A stretch of DNA of 59,431 nucleotides from Candidatus Desulfatifera sulfidica (GTDB lineage Bacteria; Desulfobacterota; Desulfobulbia; Desulfobulbales; Desulfocapsaceae), in contig JACNLK010000077.1 of the NCBI GenBank assembly GCA_014381505.1, forward strand, positions 1-59,431, given 5' to 3'. Positions 52,460 to 59,431 of this stretch are shown in pieces; position 1 is the stretch's first letter, and the number at the start of each line of letters is the position of its first letter. The notes under the pieces are model-generated. The model saw nothing but the letters and a program-made list of their open reading frames with translations, was not told where the DNA came from and searched no databases. The position numbers and the translations under genes were made by a program.

Positions 52460-53767
52460 TTAATCATCACTGGTCAGGATTCGAATTTTGACAGCAGGTA
52501 CGGCGCAGACCTCCAGTGCATTAATCTCAGTCAAGGCCAGTTCCACTGCTGCTTCTGAAGCCTCATGGCTGTGGATGACGATGTTGACCGGCTCATCCGC
52601 ATGGCGGCTCTTCTGGATCACTGACTTGATGGAGATGTCGTGACGGGCAAAGATTCCGGAGATGGCACTCAGGACTCCAGGCTGGTCCGCTGCGCTGATT
52701 CTGAAGTAATAGGGACAGGTCAGTTCACTCATGGGTGTGATGGATGGAGTGCCGATATGTTCCGGTAGATACGACAGGGCTGGAACGCGGTTGATTGACT
52801 GGTTGAGAATGTTGCGGCCGATATCCACCACATCTGCAACCACAGCACTGCCGGTGGGCATTTTACCCGCACCGGGACCGTAGAGCAGGACGTTGCCCAC
52901 GGTGTCGCCGTTGAAGTGGATGGCATTATAGGCCCCATTGATATTGGCCAGCATGTGCGAGCAGGGGACCATGGTTGGATGGACCCGTGCCTCCACGTGT
53001 TCACCGTGGTTCTGGCTGATGGCCAGCAGTTTGATCCGGCAACCGAATTCTTTGGCAAATTCGATGTCGATGGGTTCGATCCGGCTGATCCCTTCGGTGT
53101 TGATATCGGAGAGTTGAACATGCTTGCCGTAGGCAATGGTCATGAGGATCGCCAGTTTGTGGGCGGTGTCGATGCCTTCGATGTCGTAGGTGGGGTCGGC
53201 CTCGGCAAAGCCCAGTTCCTGAGCTTCCTTGAGGACCTCGGCAAAGGGGGTGCCGTGGTCGGTCATCTGGGTGAGGATGTAATTGGCCGTGCCGTTCATG
53301 ATACCCATGATTGACATGATGCGGTTGGCCACGAGCCCTTCTTTCAGAGACTTGATCACAGGAATACCGCCACCAACACTGGCCTCAAAACCCACTTCAA
53401 CTCCGTTGGCCACTGCTGCTTCGAAGATCTCGCGACCGTGGATAGAAAGAAGCGCCTTATTGGCCGTGATCACGTGTTTCTTGTGGCGGATGGCTTCGAG
53501 GAGAAAGGTTTTGGCAGGTTCAATTCCACCGATCAACTCAACCACGATGTCAATGTCCGGATCGTTGAAAATGTCGGCGGCATCACGGCTGAGAACGGCG
53601 CTGTTCAGGTGTTCGGGCAGTTTGTCGATGTTGATATCTGCCACACGGGTCAGGGTGACGGCGGCGCCTGTACGACGGATGAGACGATCCTTCTGTTCGT
53701 GAAGAGTTTGGGCCAGGCCGCTGCCTACGGTGCCGAAGCCGATGAGGCCGACGCGTATTTCATTCAT
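52460..53767 (-). CDS. hom: homoserine dehydrogenase with ACT domain
   Basis: The 435-residue enzyme reduces aspartate semialdehyde to homoserine, a precursor of threonine and methionine. The N-terminal NAD(P)-binding motif is GLIGFGTVGSGLAQTL, and the catalytic region has the signatures VGFEASVGGGIPVIKSL, NGTANYILTQM and FAEADPTYDIEGIDTAHKLAIL. The last 85 residues (PYYFRISAADQPGVLSAISG) form an ACT domain, expected to bind threonine for feedback inhibition. The 384-base gap upstream to adk is covered in the separate entry. Confidence 0.97.
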   Translation of the reverse strand: MNEIRVGLIGFGTVGSGLAQTLHEQKDRLIRRTGAAVTLTRVADINIDKLPEHLNSAVLSRDAADIFNDPDIDIVVELIGGIEPAKTFLLEAIRHKKHVITANKALLSIHGREIFEAAVANGVEVGFEASVGGGIPVIKSLKEGLVANRIMSIMGIMNGTANYILTQMTDHGTPFAEVLKEAQELGFAEADPTYDIEGIDTAHKLAILMTIAYGKHVQLSDINTEGISRIEPIDIEFAKEFGCRIKLLAISQNHGEHVEARVHPTMVPCSHMLANINGAYNAIHFNGDTVGNVLLYGPGAGKMPTGSAVVADVVDIGRNILNQSINRVPALSYLPEHIGTPSITPMSELTCPYYFRISAADQPGVLSAISGIFARHDISIKSVIQKSRHADEPVNIVIHSHEASEAAVELALTEINALEVCAVPAVKIRILTSDD

Positions 53768-54151
53768 GATTTTCTGTTGTTCAATAGAAGAGGTGGTGGC
53801 CGCGGAAAGAGTCAGGCCAGTTTACTAGTGTGGATACGGAATATGGTCAGGGCGGTGTTATGGTTTACCGGAGACCGGACAGACCTGCTCTGACCTGTTT
53901 TTGTACATCGGCTTGGGCCGATAGTAGTGGAGGAAAGTACCCCTTTTAGTGAGGAAAGTCAAAAAATATGGGGAGATATTTTTCTGGCCTCACCGTCTGT
54001 TTTGGTTTATAGTCTTGTCTCGGCGTTCTTGAGTGAATACTCATTCACTTGTGTCCGCTAAGATTGTATGCGGATCATATACTGGCTGAAGGGTTTGGTC
54101 GGTTGTAGGTTGTGGTTTTCAGACTAACAGGTTAGCGAAAGGAGAGCAGCT
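53768..54151. other. divergent gap between hom and adk
   Basis: The 384-base gap separates hom (minus) from adk (plus) and should hold both promoters. I see an 18-base palindrome at 54032-54049 and a TATACT-like -10 near 54079, but no clearly matched -35. No gene or RNA was recognised. Confidence 0.5.
54032..54049. promoter_or_regulatory. palindromic operator-like site upstream of adk
   Basis: AGTGAAT and ATTCACT are perfect complements around ACTC. TGAAT-n4-ATTCA palindromes are typical operators of TetR/GntR-type regulators. It lies about 100 bases before the adk ATG. Confidence 0.45.
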
Positions 54152-54832
54152 ATGGCAGTGAATATTCTGGCTTTTGGGCCGAATGGCAGTGGTAAGGGTA
54201 CCCAGGGTGCTATCGTTAAAGACAAGTACGGCAGTGCTCACATCGAGTCCGGTGCCATCTTCCGTGAGCACATTAAGGGCGGTACTGAGCTTGGCAAAAA
54301 AGCCAAGGAGTTCATCGAGCGCGGTGACCTGGTTCCAGATGAGATCACCATTCCCATGGTTCTCGAGACCCTGGCCAAATATAAAGAGCAGGGCTGGCTC
54401 CTCGATGGTTTTCCCCGTTCCAAGGCTCAGGCAGAGGCACTTGATGCGGCCCTGAAAGAAGCCGGGATGAAACTTGACTATGTCCTTGAGATCGAGCTTG
54501 ACCGTGAGATTGCCAAGGAGCGTATCATGGGCCGCCGTTTGTGCGCCAATGATAATAATCATCCCAATCATATCGCCTTTGATGCCATTAAGCCGGTGGA
54601 AAAAGATGGTAAACTGGTCTGTCGGGTCTGTGGTGGTGAGCTGAGTGCCCGTGCCGATGATCAGGACGAGTCTGCTATTGGTAAACGTCATGATATCTAT
54701 TATGATACTGAAACCGGAACCATGGCCGCGGTCAATTATTTCAAGGCTGCTGGTGGTTCCAAGGTGATCTCTGTTGATGGCTCCGTGGCCATCAAAGAGG
54801 TAACTGACGCAATTGTAAAGCAACTGGATTAA
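54152..54832 (+). CDS. adk: adenylate kinase
   Basis: Adk balances AMP, ADP and ATP. The 226-residue product has P-loop GPNGSGKGTQ (a Pro-Asn variant of the usual GxPGxGKGT), the AMP-binding HIESGAIFREHIKGGTELGKKA, and the GFPRSKAQAEAL motif. The lid domain (about residues 125-170) holds LCANDNNHPNH and CRVCGGELSARADD; three Cys plus a His could form a metal knuckle, as in the long lid variants that carry zinc. The final C-terminal helix is typical. A strong ribosome-binding site (AAGGAGAG) lies ahead of ATG 54152. A terminator follows. Confidence 0.95.
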   Translation: MAVNILAFGPNGSGKGTQGAIVKDKYGSAHIESGAIFREHIKGGTELGKKAKEFIERGDLVPDEITIPMVLETLAKYKEQGWLLDGFPRSKAQAEALDAALKEAGMKLDYVLEIELDREIAKERIMGRRLCANDNNHPNHIAFDAIKPVEKDGKLVCRVCGGELSARADDQDESAIGKRHDIYYDTETGTMAAVNYFKAAGGSKVISVDGSVAIKEVTDAIVKQLD

Positions 54833-54881
54833 GCAGGGTGCAACAGGACCGGTCCGTAAGGTCCGGACTTGTGTATGTTGT

Positions 54882-54923
54882 GGGGAATTCTGGCACTGTG
54901 GGCTGGAATTCCCCTTTTTTTTT
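54882..54923 (+). terminator. rho-independent terminator after adk
   Basis: A perfect nine-base stem GGGGAATTC/GAATTCCCC with a 15-base loop is followed by nine T, about 50 bases after the adk stop. The 195-base stretch from here to the gmhA ATG has no other gene. Confidence 0.93.
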
Positions 54924-55074
54924 GCCTTTTTGCTGCGGATATTTTAGAGTCATGTGCAATATGTTCAGGATCAAGGCGTGCGAACAATTTTACCGCAGGC
55001 ATGTGGCCGCGATTACGCGGATTAGATTTTGAGCACAACGCAGAATGAAAAAATAATTTTTGAAGGGAGCCGTT

Positions 55075-55109
55075 AAACAGAGATCGGAGAACGTCCCGGA
55101 TCTCTGTTT
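55075..55109 (+). promoter_or_regulatory. hairpin in the gmhA leader
   Basis: AAACAGAGATC at 55075-55085 is matched by its exact reverse complement at 55099-55109 around a 13-base loop, ending 10 bases before the gmhA ATG. It could limit ribosome access. The gene has only a weak ribosome-binding sequence. Confidence 0.5.
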
Positions 55110-55119
55110 GAGATTGCAA

Positions 55120-55704
55120 ATGGAAGAAATACTTCAGCGAACATTGCGGGATTCGATTGCTGCCAAGGAGGCCTTTGCCCGGAACCAGGGCGAGCAAATT
55201 CTTCAGTTGGCCCGGATGATGGTCGCCTGTATCCGCCGTGGTGGGAAAGTCCTGCTGTTTGGCAACGGGGGCAGTGCAGCTGATGCCCAGCATATGGCGG
55301 CTGAGTTTGTGAACCGCTTTCTCATTAATCGACCGCCCATGGCTGCTCTGGCCTTGACCACTGACACGTCGATTCTGACCTCGGTGGGGAATGATTTTTC
55401 CTATGATGAAATATTTTTGAAGCAGGTTCAGGCCCTGGGGCGCCCAAAGGACTTAGCCCTGGGAATATCGACCAGTGGTCGGTCAAAAAACGTCCAGCTG
55501 GCCCTGGAAGCGGCGCGTGATATCGGGATGGATACAGCGGCGTTGACTGGTGGTCTGGCCGGAGATGGTGGCCCGGTGGGGGCCGTGGTTGACGTGCTGC
55601 TCAATGTGCCCAGTGATGCCACACCTCATATCCAGGAGGCCCATGTCTGGGTAGAGCACCTCCTTTGTGAGCTGGTGGAGCGTGAAATTCATGGTCAGCC
55701 GTAA
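55120..55704 (+). CDS. gmhA: D-sedoheptulose-7-phosphate isomerase
   Basis: GmhA makes D-glycero-D-manno-heptose 7-phosphate, the start of the heptose pathway for lipopolysaccharide. The 194-residue SIS-domain protein has LLFGNGGSAADAQHMAAEF with the phosphate-binding Gly/Ser loop, LGISTSGRSKNVQLAL and the C-terminal SDATPHIQEAHVWVEHLLCELVE with its catalytic His and Glu. ATG 55120 gives the family's usual length; a TTG 20 codons upstream is not preferred. The next gene overlaps its end by 14 bases. Confidence 0.95.
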   Translation: MEEILQRTLRDSIAAKEAFARNQGEQILQLARMMVACIRRGGKVLLFGNGGSAADAQHMAAEFVNRFLINRPPMAALALTTDTSILTSVGNDFSYDEIFLKQVQALGRPKDLALGISTSGRSKNVQLALEAARDIGMDTAALTGGLAGDGGPVGAVVDVLLNVPSDATPHIQEAHVWVEHLLCELVEREIHGQP

Positions 55705-56662
55705 ATCCCAGAAAACCAAACCCCTCGAATTCAGCGGCCTGCAAACCTATTCTTTGCACGGGCGTCAATCTATGGTTTCAGTGGATGATTTTGGTCGTCC
55801 CTTGTTACCCGGCAGCTCTATCCGCGAGCTGATCGATTCTCTGCCAGCTCAGCTCCTGGGACGGGATTTTCCGGAATTGGTCCGACGTTTGGCCGCGATT
55901 CATCGGGCAGAGCGGCCAATTCTGGTTGGTATGGGGGCGCATGTCATCAAGGTCGGCTTGAATCCGATCCTGATTGACCTGATGGAGCGGTCGATTATTT
56001 CCGGTCTGGCCTTGAACGGTGCCTGCATCATTCATGATGCCGAGATCGCCATGGCCGGGTCAACCTCCGAAGATGTGGCGGCGGTTCTGGGAGATGGTGC
56101 CTTTGGCGCTGCCCGTGAAACGGGTGAAGTAATTAATGCCGCCATCAATCAGGGTGCAGAGCAGGGCCTGGGGATGGGCGAGGCTGTGGGACGTTATCTG
56201 CTGGAGCAGAAGTTCACCTATAACCATCTGAGCCTTGTGGCTGCGGCGGTGCGTCTTGGTGTGCCGGTGACCGTCCATGTGGCCGTGGGTACAGATATTA
56301 CCCACATTCATCCCTCGGCCTCGGGTGCAGCCATTGGTCAGACTTCGTATCAGGATTTTCGTCTCTTTGCAGCCCAGGTGGCAGAGTTGCGGGCCGGGGC
56401 CTATCTCAATATTGGCTCAGCAGTCCTCCTGCCCGAGATCTTTCTCAAGGCCCTGACTGTGGCCCGTAATCTTGGGCATCAGGTTGATGATATTGTGACT
56501 GCGAATTTTGATTTTATGAAGCAGTATCGATCGCTGACGAACGTGGTCAACCGCCCCACTGCCGGGAGTGGTCGTGGTTTTCATGTAACTGGTCACCATG
56601 AACTGATGATTCCGCTCCTGGCGGCTTGTCTGCTGGATGAACTGGCAGATGACAGCTGTTAG
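55691..56662 (+). CDS. conserved hypothetical protein, overlapping gmhA
   Basis: A 323-residue protein that I associate with a conserved but uncharacterised family in Deltaproteobacteria, sometimes loosely called deoxyhypusine synthase-like. It contains GMGAHVIKVGLNPILIDLME, IISGLALNGACIIHDAEIAMAG, STSEDVAAVLGDGAFGAARETG and ITHIHPSASGAAIGQ. The Gly-rich and HxP motifs suggest a Rossmann-like or metal-binding enzyme, but I cannot assign a reaction. Its start at ATG 55691 overlaps gmhA by 14 bases behind GGTGGAG, so the two are coupled; a role in heptose or envelope sugar metabolism is a weak hint from context. Confidence 0.65.
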   Translation: MVSRKSQKTKPLEFSGLQTYSLHGRQSMVSVDDFGRPLLPGSSIRELIDSLPAQLLGRDFPELVRRLAAIHRAERPILVGMGAHVIKVGLNPILIDLMERSIISGLALNGACIIHDAEIAMAGSTSEDVAAVLGDGAFGAARETGEVINAAINQGAEQGLGMGEAVGRYLLEQKFTYNHLSLVAAAVRLGVPVTVHVAVGTDITHIHPSASGAAIGQTSYQDFRLFAAQVAELRAGAYLNIGSAVLLPEIFLKALTVARNLGHQVDDIVTANFDFMKQYRSLTNVVNRPTAGSGRGFHVTGHHELMIPLLAACLLDELADDSC

Positions 56663-56879
56663 AGAAAAGAGTATAAAGCTGTTTACTGAAGTGTTGCAGT
56701 CGGTATCGGTGGTTTGTTGTTATGTAGCTCTTCAGCTTGATGCCGGAAATGGACATAACACCGTGTGCTGTAACTCTTCATGGGCAGGCCCATGACAAAG
56801 CAGATGGGGCGCTCCTGAAGAGTTCCGTTAATATAAATATAATGAGTCTCAAGGTGACAGAGTTCGTCTTGATTGTGAA

Positions 56880-58439
56880 ATGATGACAGAGCAGACAAAA
56901 AAAACACGGCCTGGCAAGGTCTATCTGGTGGGAGCCGGACCCGGTGATCCCGGACTGATTACCCTGCGCGGTAAGTATCTATTGGAGCGGGCCGAGGTGG
57001 TGGTCTATGATTATCTGGCCACTCCAAAGCTTCTCAAGTATGTGCCAAAGGACGCCCATTTGATCTATGCCGGCAAGAAAGGCGGCACCAAACACACCCA
57101 TACCCAGGAAGAAATCAACCAGATGCTGGTGGACTGGGGCCGTCAGGGGAAGATGGTGGTTCGGCTCAAAGGTGGTGATCCTTTTATCTTTGGACGTGGC
57201 GGTGAAGAGATTGAGCAACTGGCCGCAGCCGGGGTGGCCTTTGAGGTCGTGCCGGGTGTCACTTCGGCCACTGCTGCTGCAACCTATGCAGGTATTCCCA
57301 TTACTCACCGTGAGTACACGGCCTCTGTGGCCTTTTTGACTGGTCATGAGGATCCAACCAAGAAGGATTCCAATATCGATTGGCCCAAACTGGCCACCGG
57401 CGCCGGGACTCTCGTGATCTACATGGGGATCAAAAATCTTCCGACCATCGTTCATAATCTCGTCAGTAATGGCCGGGATCCCCAGACACCAGTGGCCGTT
57501 GTCCGGTGGGCATCAACTCCGGAGCAGCACTCAGTTATTGGCACCCTGGAGACAATTGTTGAGAAGGTTCGCGTTGAGGGCATTAAGCCACCGGCCCTGA
57601 TCGTCGTCGGTGAAGTTGTGAAACTGCGCGATACCATTGACTGGTTTGAGAAACGTCCCCTGTTCGGGAAAAAAATAATGGTCACCCGTACGCGGGAACA
57701 GGCCTCGGAGCTGGTGGCAGGTCTTGAAGAAGACGGGGCAAGCTGTCTTGAGTTTTCAACCATCCACCTGAAGCCGGTTGATTCCTACGAGATCCTTGAT
57801 GGTGAGCTGGAGCGGATCGACGAGTATCATTGGTTACTGTTTACCTCGATCAATGCGGTTAAATACTTTTTTCATCGTTTGCACGAACGGGGCATGGATA
57901 GTCGGGATTTGAAAGGTGTCTCCGTGGCAGCAGTGGGCCGGGCCACCGGGGATCTCCTGTTGAATTATGGCATTCGAGTTGATTTGATTCCGGAGACGTT
58001 TACTGCCGAGGGTCTGTCTGAGAGCTTGCTGGATCTTGGGGTTGAGGGGCGCAATATTCTTATTCCCCGTGCCCTGAAGGCTCGTGAGATCTTGCCTGAG
58101 ACCCTGCGAGGAGCCGGGGCCCAGGCGATGGTTGCACCTGTTTACCAGAATGTTCCGGTTCAGGGGGATCGTGAGAAATTACGCCGGATTTTGGAAGAAG
58201 GTGAGATTGACATGATTACCTTCACCAGCTCATCTACGGTGACTAATTTTCTGGCTCTGCTGGATGCTAACGATCAGGAAGAGATGAACATGTTTCTGCA
58301 GGGCGTCAAGATCGCAGCCATTGGTCCCATCACAGGCAAAACAGTGACTGACAATGGTTTAAAGATCGATGTCCAGCCCGATGAATATACTATTGAGGCG
58401 ATGAATCAGGCTATTGTTGAATTTTATTCCAGGGAATGA
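56880..58439 (+). CDS. cobA-hemD: uroporphyrinogen-III C-methyltransferase / uroporphyrinogen-III synthase fusion
   Basis: The 519-residue fusion has two enzymes. Residues 10-255 are an SAM-dependent uroporphyrinogen methyltransferase (SUMT), with [56 protein letters not shown] and [11 protein letters not shown]. Residues 265-519 are a HemD-type uroporphyrinogen-III synthase, with [22 protein letters not shown] and [17 protein letters not shown]. Together they close the tetrapyrrole ring and methylate it toward siroheme, cobalamin, or heme by the alternative siroheme route used by sulfate reducers. ATG 56880 is followed by a second in-frame ATG; there is no strong ribosome-binding site. Confidence 0.96.
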   Translation: MMTEQTKKTRPGKVYLVGAGPGDPGLITLRGKYLLERAEVVVYDYLATPKLLKYVPKDAHLIYAGKKGGTKHTHTQEEINQMLVDWGRQGKMVVRLKGGDPFIFGRGGEEIEQLAAAGVAFEVVPGVTSATAAATYAGIPITHREYTASVAFLTGHEDPTKKDSNIDWPKLATGAGTLVIYMGIKNLPTIVHNLVSNGRDPQTPVAVVRWASTPEQHSVIGTLETIVEKVRVEGIKPPALIVVGEVVKLRDTIDWFEKRPLFGKKIMVTRTREQASELVAGLEEDGASCLEFSTIHLKPVDSYEILDGELERIDEYHWLLFTSINAVKYFFHRLHERGMDSRDLKGVSVAAVGRATGDLLLNYGIRVDLIPETFTAEGLSESLLDLGVEGRNILIPRALKAREILPETLRGAGAQAMVAPVYQNVPVQGDREKLRRILEEGEIDMITFTSSSTVTNFLALLDANDQEEMNMFLQGVKIAAIGPITGKTVTDNGLKIDVQPDEYTIEAMNQAIVEFYSRE

Positions 58440-58573
58440 TTTGCCACCGCCAATGGTGTGATCCCGTCTCTTTTTGTTGTGCCGGAAAGCCTGCCTGCAA
58501 GGATGGGGAGGGCCGGTTGATGACTGTGTCATTGACGTTGCGATGGTGGTCGCGATGAATCAGGCAGGGTGTG

Positions 58574-59431
58574 TCAGTCTGATTGCTTGTCCTGCCGCAT
58601 TAGATCAAGCAGGTCGTCGGCACTCATCTTGGCGCTCAGGTCACTGCCTTCAAGGAGGCTGCCGGCCAGATCACGTTTTTCCTGGTGGAGTTTAACAATC
58701 TTCTCCTCAATGGTGTTTTTGGTGACCAGGCGGTAGATGGTCACGGGCCGGGTCTGGCCGATACGGTGGGCCCGGTCAGAGGCCTGATCCTCGATGGCGG
58801 GATTCCACCAGGGATCCATGTGGATGACATAATCAGCCGCAGTGAGATTCAGACCTAAACCACCAGCTTTCAGGCTGATGAGGAAGAGATCGCCCTCTCC
58901 AGCCTGGAAGTCGTTTACCTGTTGGCGACGTTTGGCAGTACTGGTTGAGCCGTCCAGGTACTTATAGTTTATTCCCTTGGCATCCAGATATTCGCGCAGG
59001 ATATTCAGGTGGCCGATGAATTGACTGAAGACCAAGGCCTTATGGCGACTGCCGATCAGTTCATCCACCACTGCTGTAAAGACTTTGAGCTTGGCGCTGC
59101 TGATGCTTGTGTTCTGGTCAATAAGTCGGGGGTTGCAGCAGGCCTGGCGCAGTCGCATGATCTCAGTGAGGATCTGCAGGTGGCGTCCTTTTTTGTCTTG
59201 GTTGTCTTCGAGGACAGCCAGGGCGTTCTGGCGCAGAGCCTCGTAGAAGTGGACCTCCTCCGGACTCATCTCAACCTGGAGAGTGACCTCGGTGCGCGGT
59301 GGGAGTTCCTCGAGAACCTGGGACTTGATTCGCCTGAGGATGAAAGGCTGGATCAGCTTTTTGAGCCGGAGCCTGGCCTCACGGTCATGGTAGCGTTCGA
59401 TGGGGATGGCAAATCGTTCATTGAAGCGGTT
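58574..59431 (-). CDS. SNF2-family DNA-dependent ATPase/helicase (C-terminal part, window edge)
   Basis: This 285-codon fragment is the C-terminal end of a SNF2/Swi2-type ATPase whose start lies beyond the window. It includes RLKKLIQPFILRRIKSQVL before the second RecA domain, then LVFSQFIGHLNILREYLDAKGI, YLDGSTSTAKRRQQVNDFQAG, LISLKAGGLGLNLTAADYVIHMDPWWNPAIEDQASDRAHRIGQ (motifs V and VI, core DRAHRIGQ). These proteins remodel or translocate on double-stranded DNA, in bacteria often with RapA-like or repair roles. The frame stays open to the last base of the window. Confidence 0.95.
   Translation of the reverse strand, partial: NRFNERFAIPIERYHDREARLRLKKLIQPFILRRIKSQVLEELPPRTEVTLQVEMSPEEVHFYEALRQNALAVLEDNQDKKGRHLQILTEIMRLRQACCNPRLIDQNTSISSAKLKVFTAVVDELIGSRHKALVFSQFIGHLNILREYLDAKGINYKYLDGSTSTAKRRQQVNDFQAGEGDLFLISLKAGGLGLNLTAADYVIHMDPWWNPAIEDQASDRAHRIGQTRPVTIYRLVTKNTIEEKIVKLHQEKRDLAGSLLEGSDLSAKMSADDLLDLMRQDKQSD

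Noticed and set aside
51080-52558. A 492-codon plus-strand open frame across the ApgM-like gene
   Set aside because: It mirrors the minus-strand apgM-like gene, whose motifs are unmistakable, and its own translation shows no domain.

Overview
The window looks like a chromosomal segment of a Desulfobacterota (deltaproteobacterial) anaerobe, most likely near Desulfobulbales. This is inferred from gene content only: YedF, an SbtA/SbtM selenium-peptide locus, a proposed ApgM-type homoserine kinase next to hom, a CobA-HemD fusion and a Zn-type adenylate kinase. Most of it is dense housekeeping DNA, with no phage, IS element or CRISPR array seen.

Layout. 0.1-3.9 kb (+): a glycolytic operon (a GAPDH variant, pgk, tpiA), secG and tRNA-Leu(GAG), followed by a chimeric gene remnant. 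4.4-16.2 kb (-): yajC, tgt, a small-molecule kinase, a flavin disulfide oxidoreductase with a TVP38 membrane protein, glk, mscS, mobB, an NYN/cold-shock fusion, guaA and guaB. 16.4-23.5 kb: tsaC/yrdC, an IHF/HU protein, rpsA, a bifunctional aldolase/dehydrogenase, a zinc-ribbon protein and a PilT/PilU ATPase. 23.7-42.2 kb (mostly +): ilvD, a coiled-coil protein, yedF with an Fe-S protein, a DUF4197 protein, a rubrerythrin-like protein (-), an 827-residue secreted orphan, holA, clpS-clpA, an antiporter with a stress domain, and rmuC. 41-47.4 kb (+): a complete livKHMGF-type transporter followed by a diguanylate cyclase. 47.4-50.7 kb (-): the SbtM/SbtA locus, a DMT transporter and tRNA-fMet. 50.7-53.8 kb (-): a YbgC thioesterase, an ApgM-like protein and hom. 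54.1-58.4 kb (+): adk, gmhA, a conserved protein and cobA-hemD. The window ends inside a SNF2-family helicase.

The most interesting theme is selenium. At 49081-49428 (-) a gene invisible to ordinary ORF calling encodes a 115-residue precursor with four in-frame UGA codons. Each UGA sits in a Gly-flanked S-G-U-[G/S] core and is followed by a hairpin with a five-base AGGU-like loop, resembling the E. coli fdhF SECIS. The adjacent radical SAM/SPASM protein is its likely maturase (SbtM). The same hairpin type lies behind the apparent stop codon of yajC, where UGA readthrough would add a short U-G-I-G-G-C tail. YajC may therefore be an unannotated selenoprotein whose tail resembles the SbtA cores. 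yedF, a selenium-metabolism gene, is in the same window. The Sec machinery itself (selA, selB, selC, selD) is not in the window.
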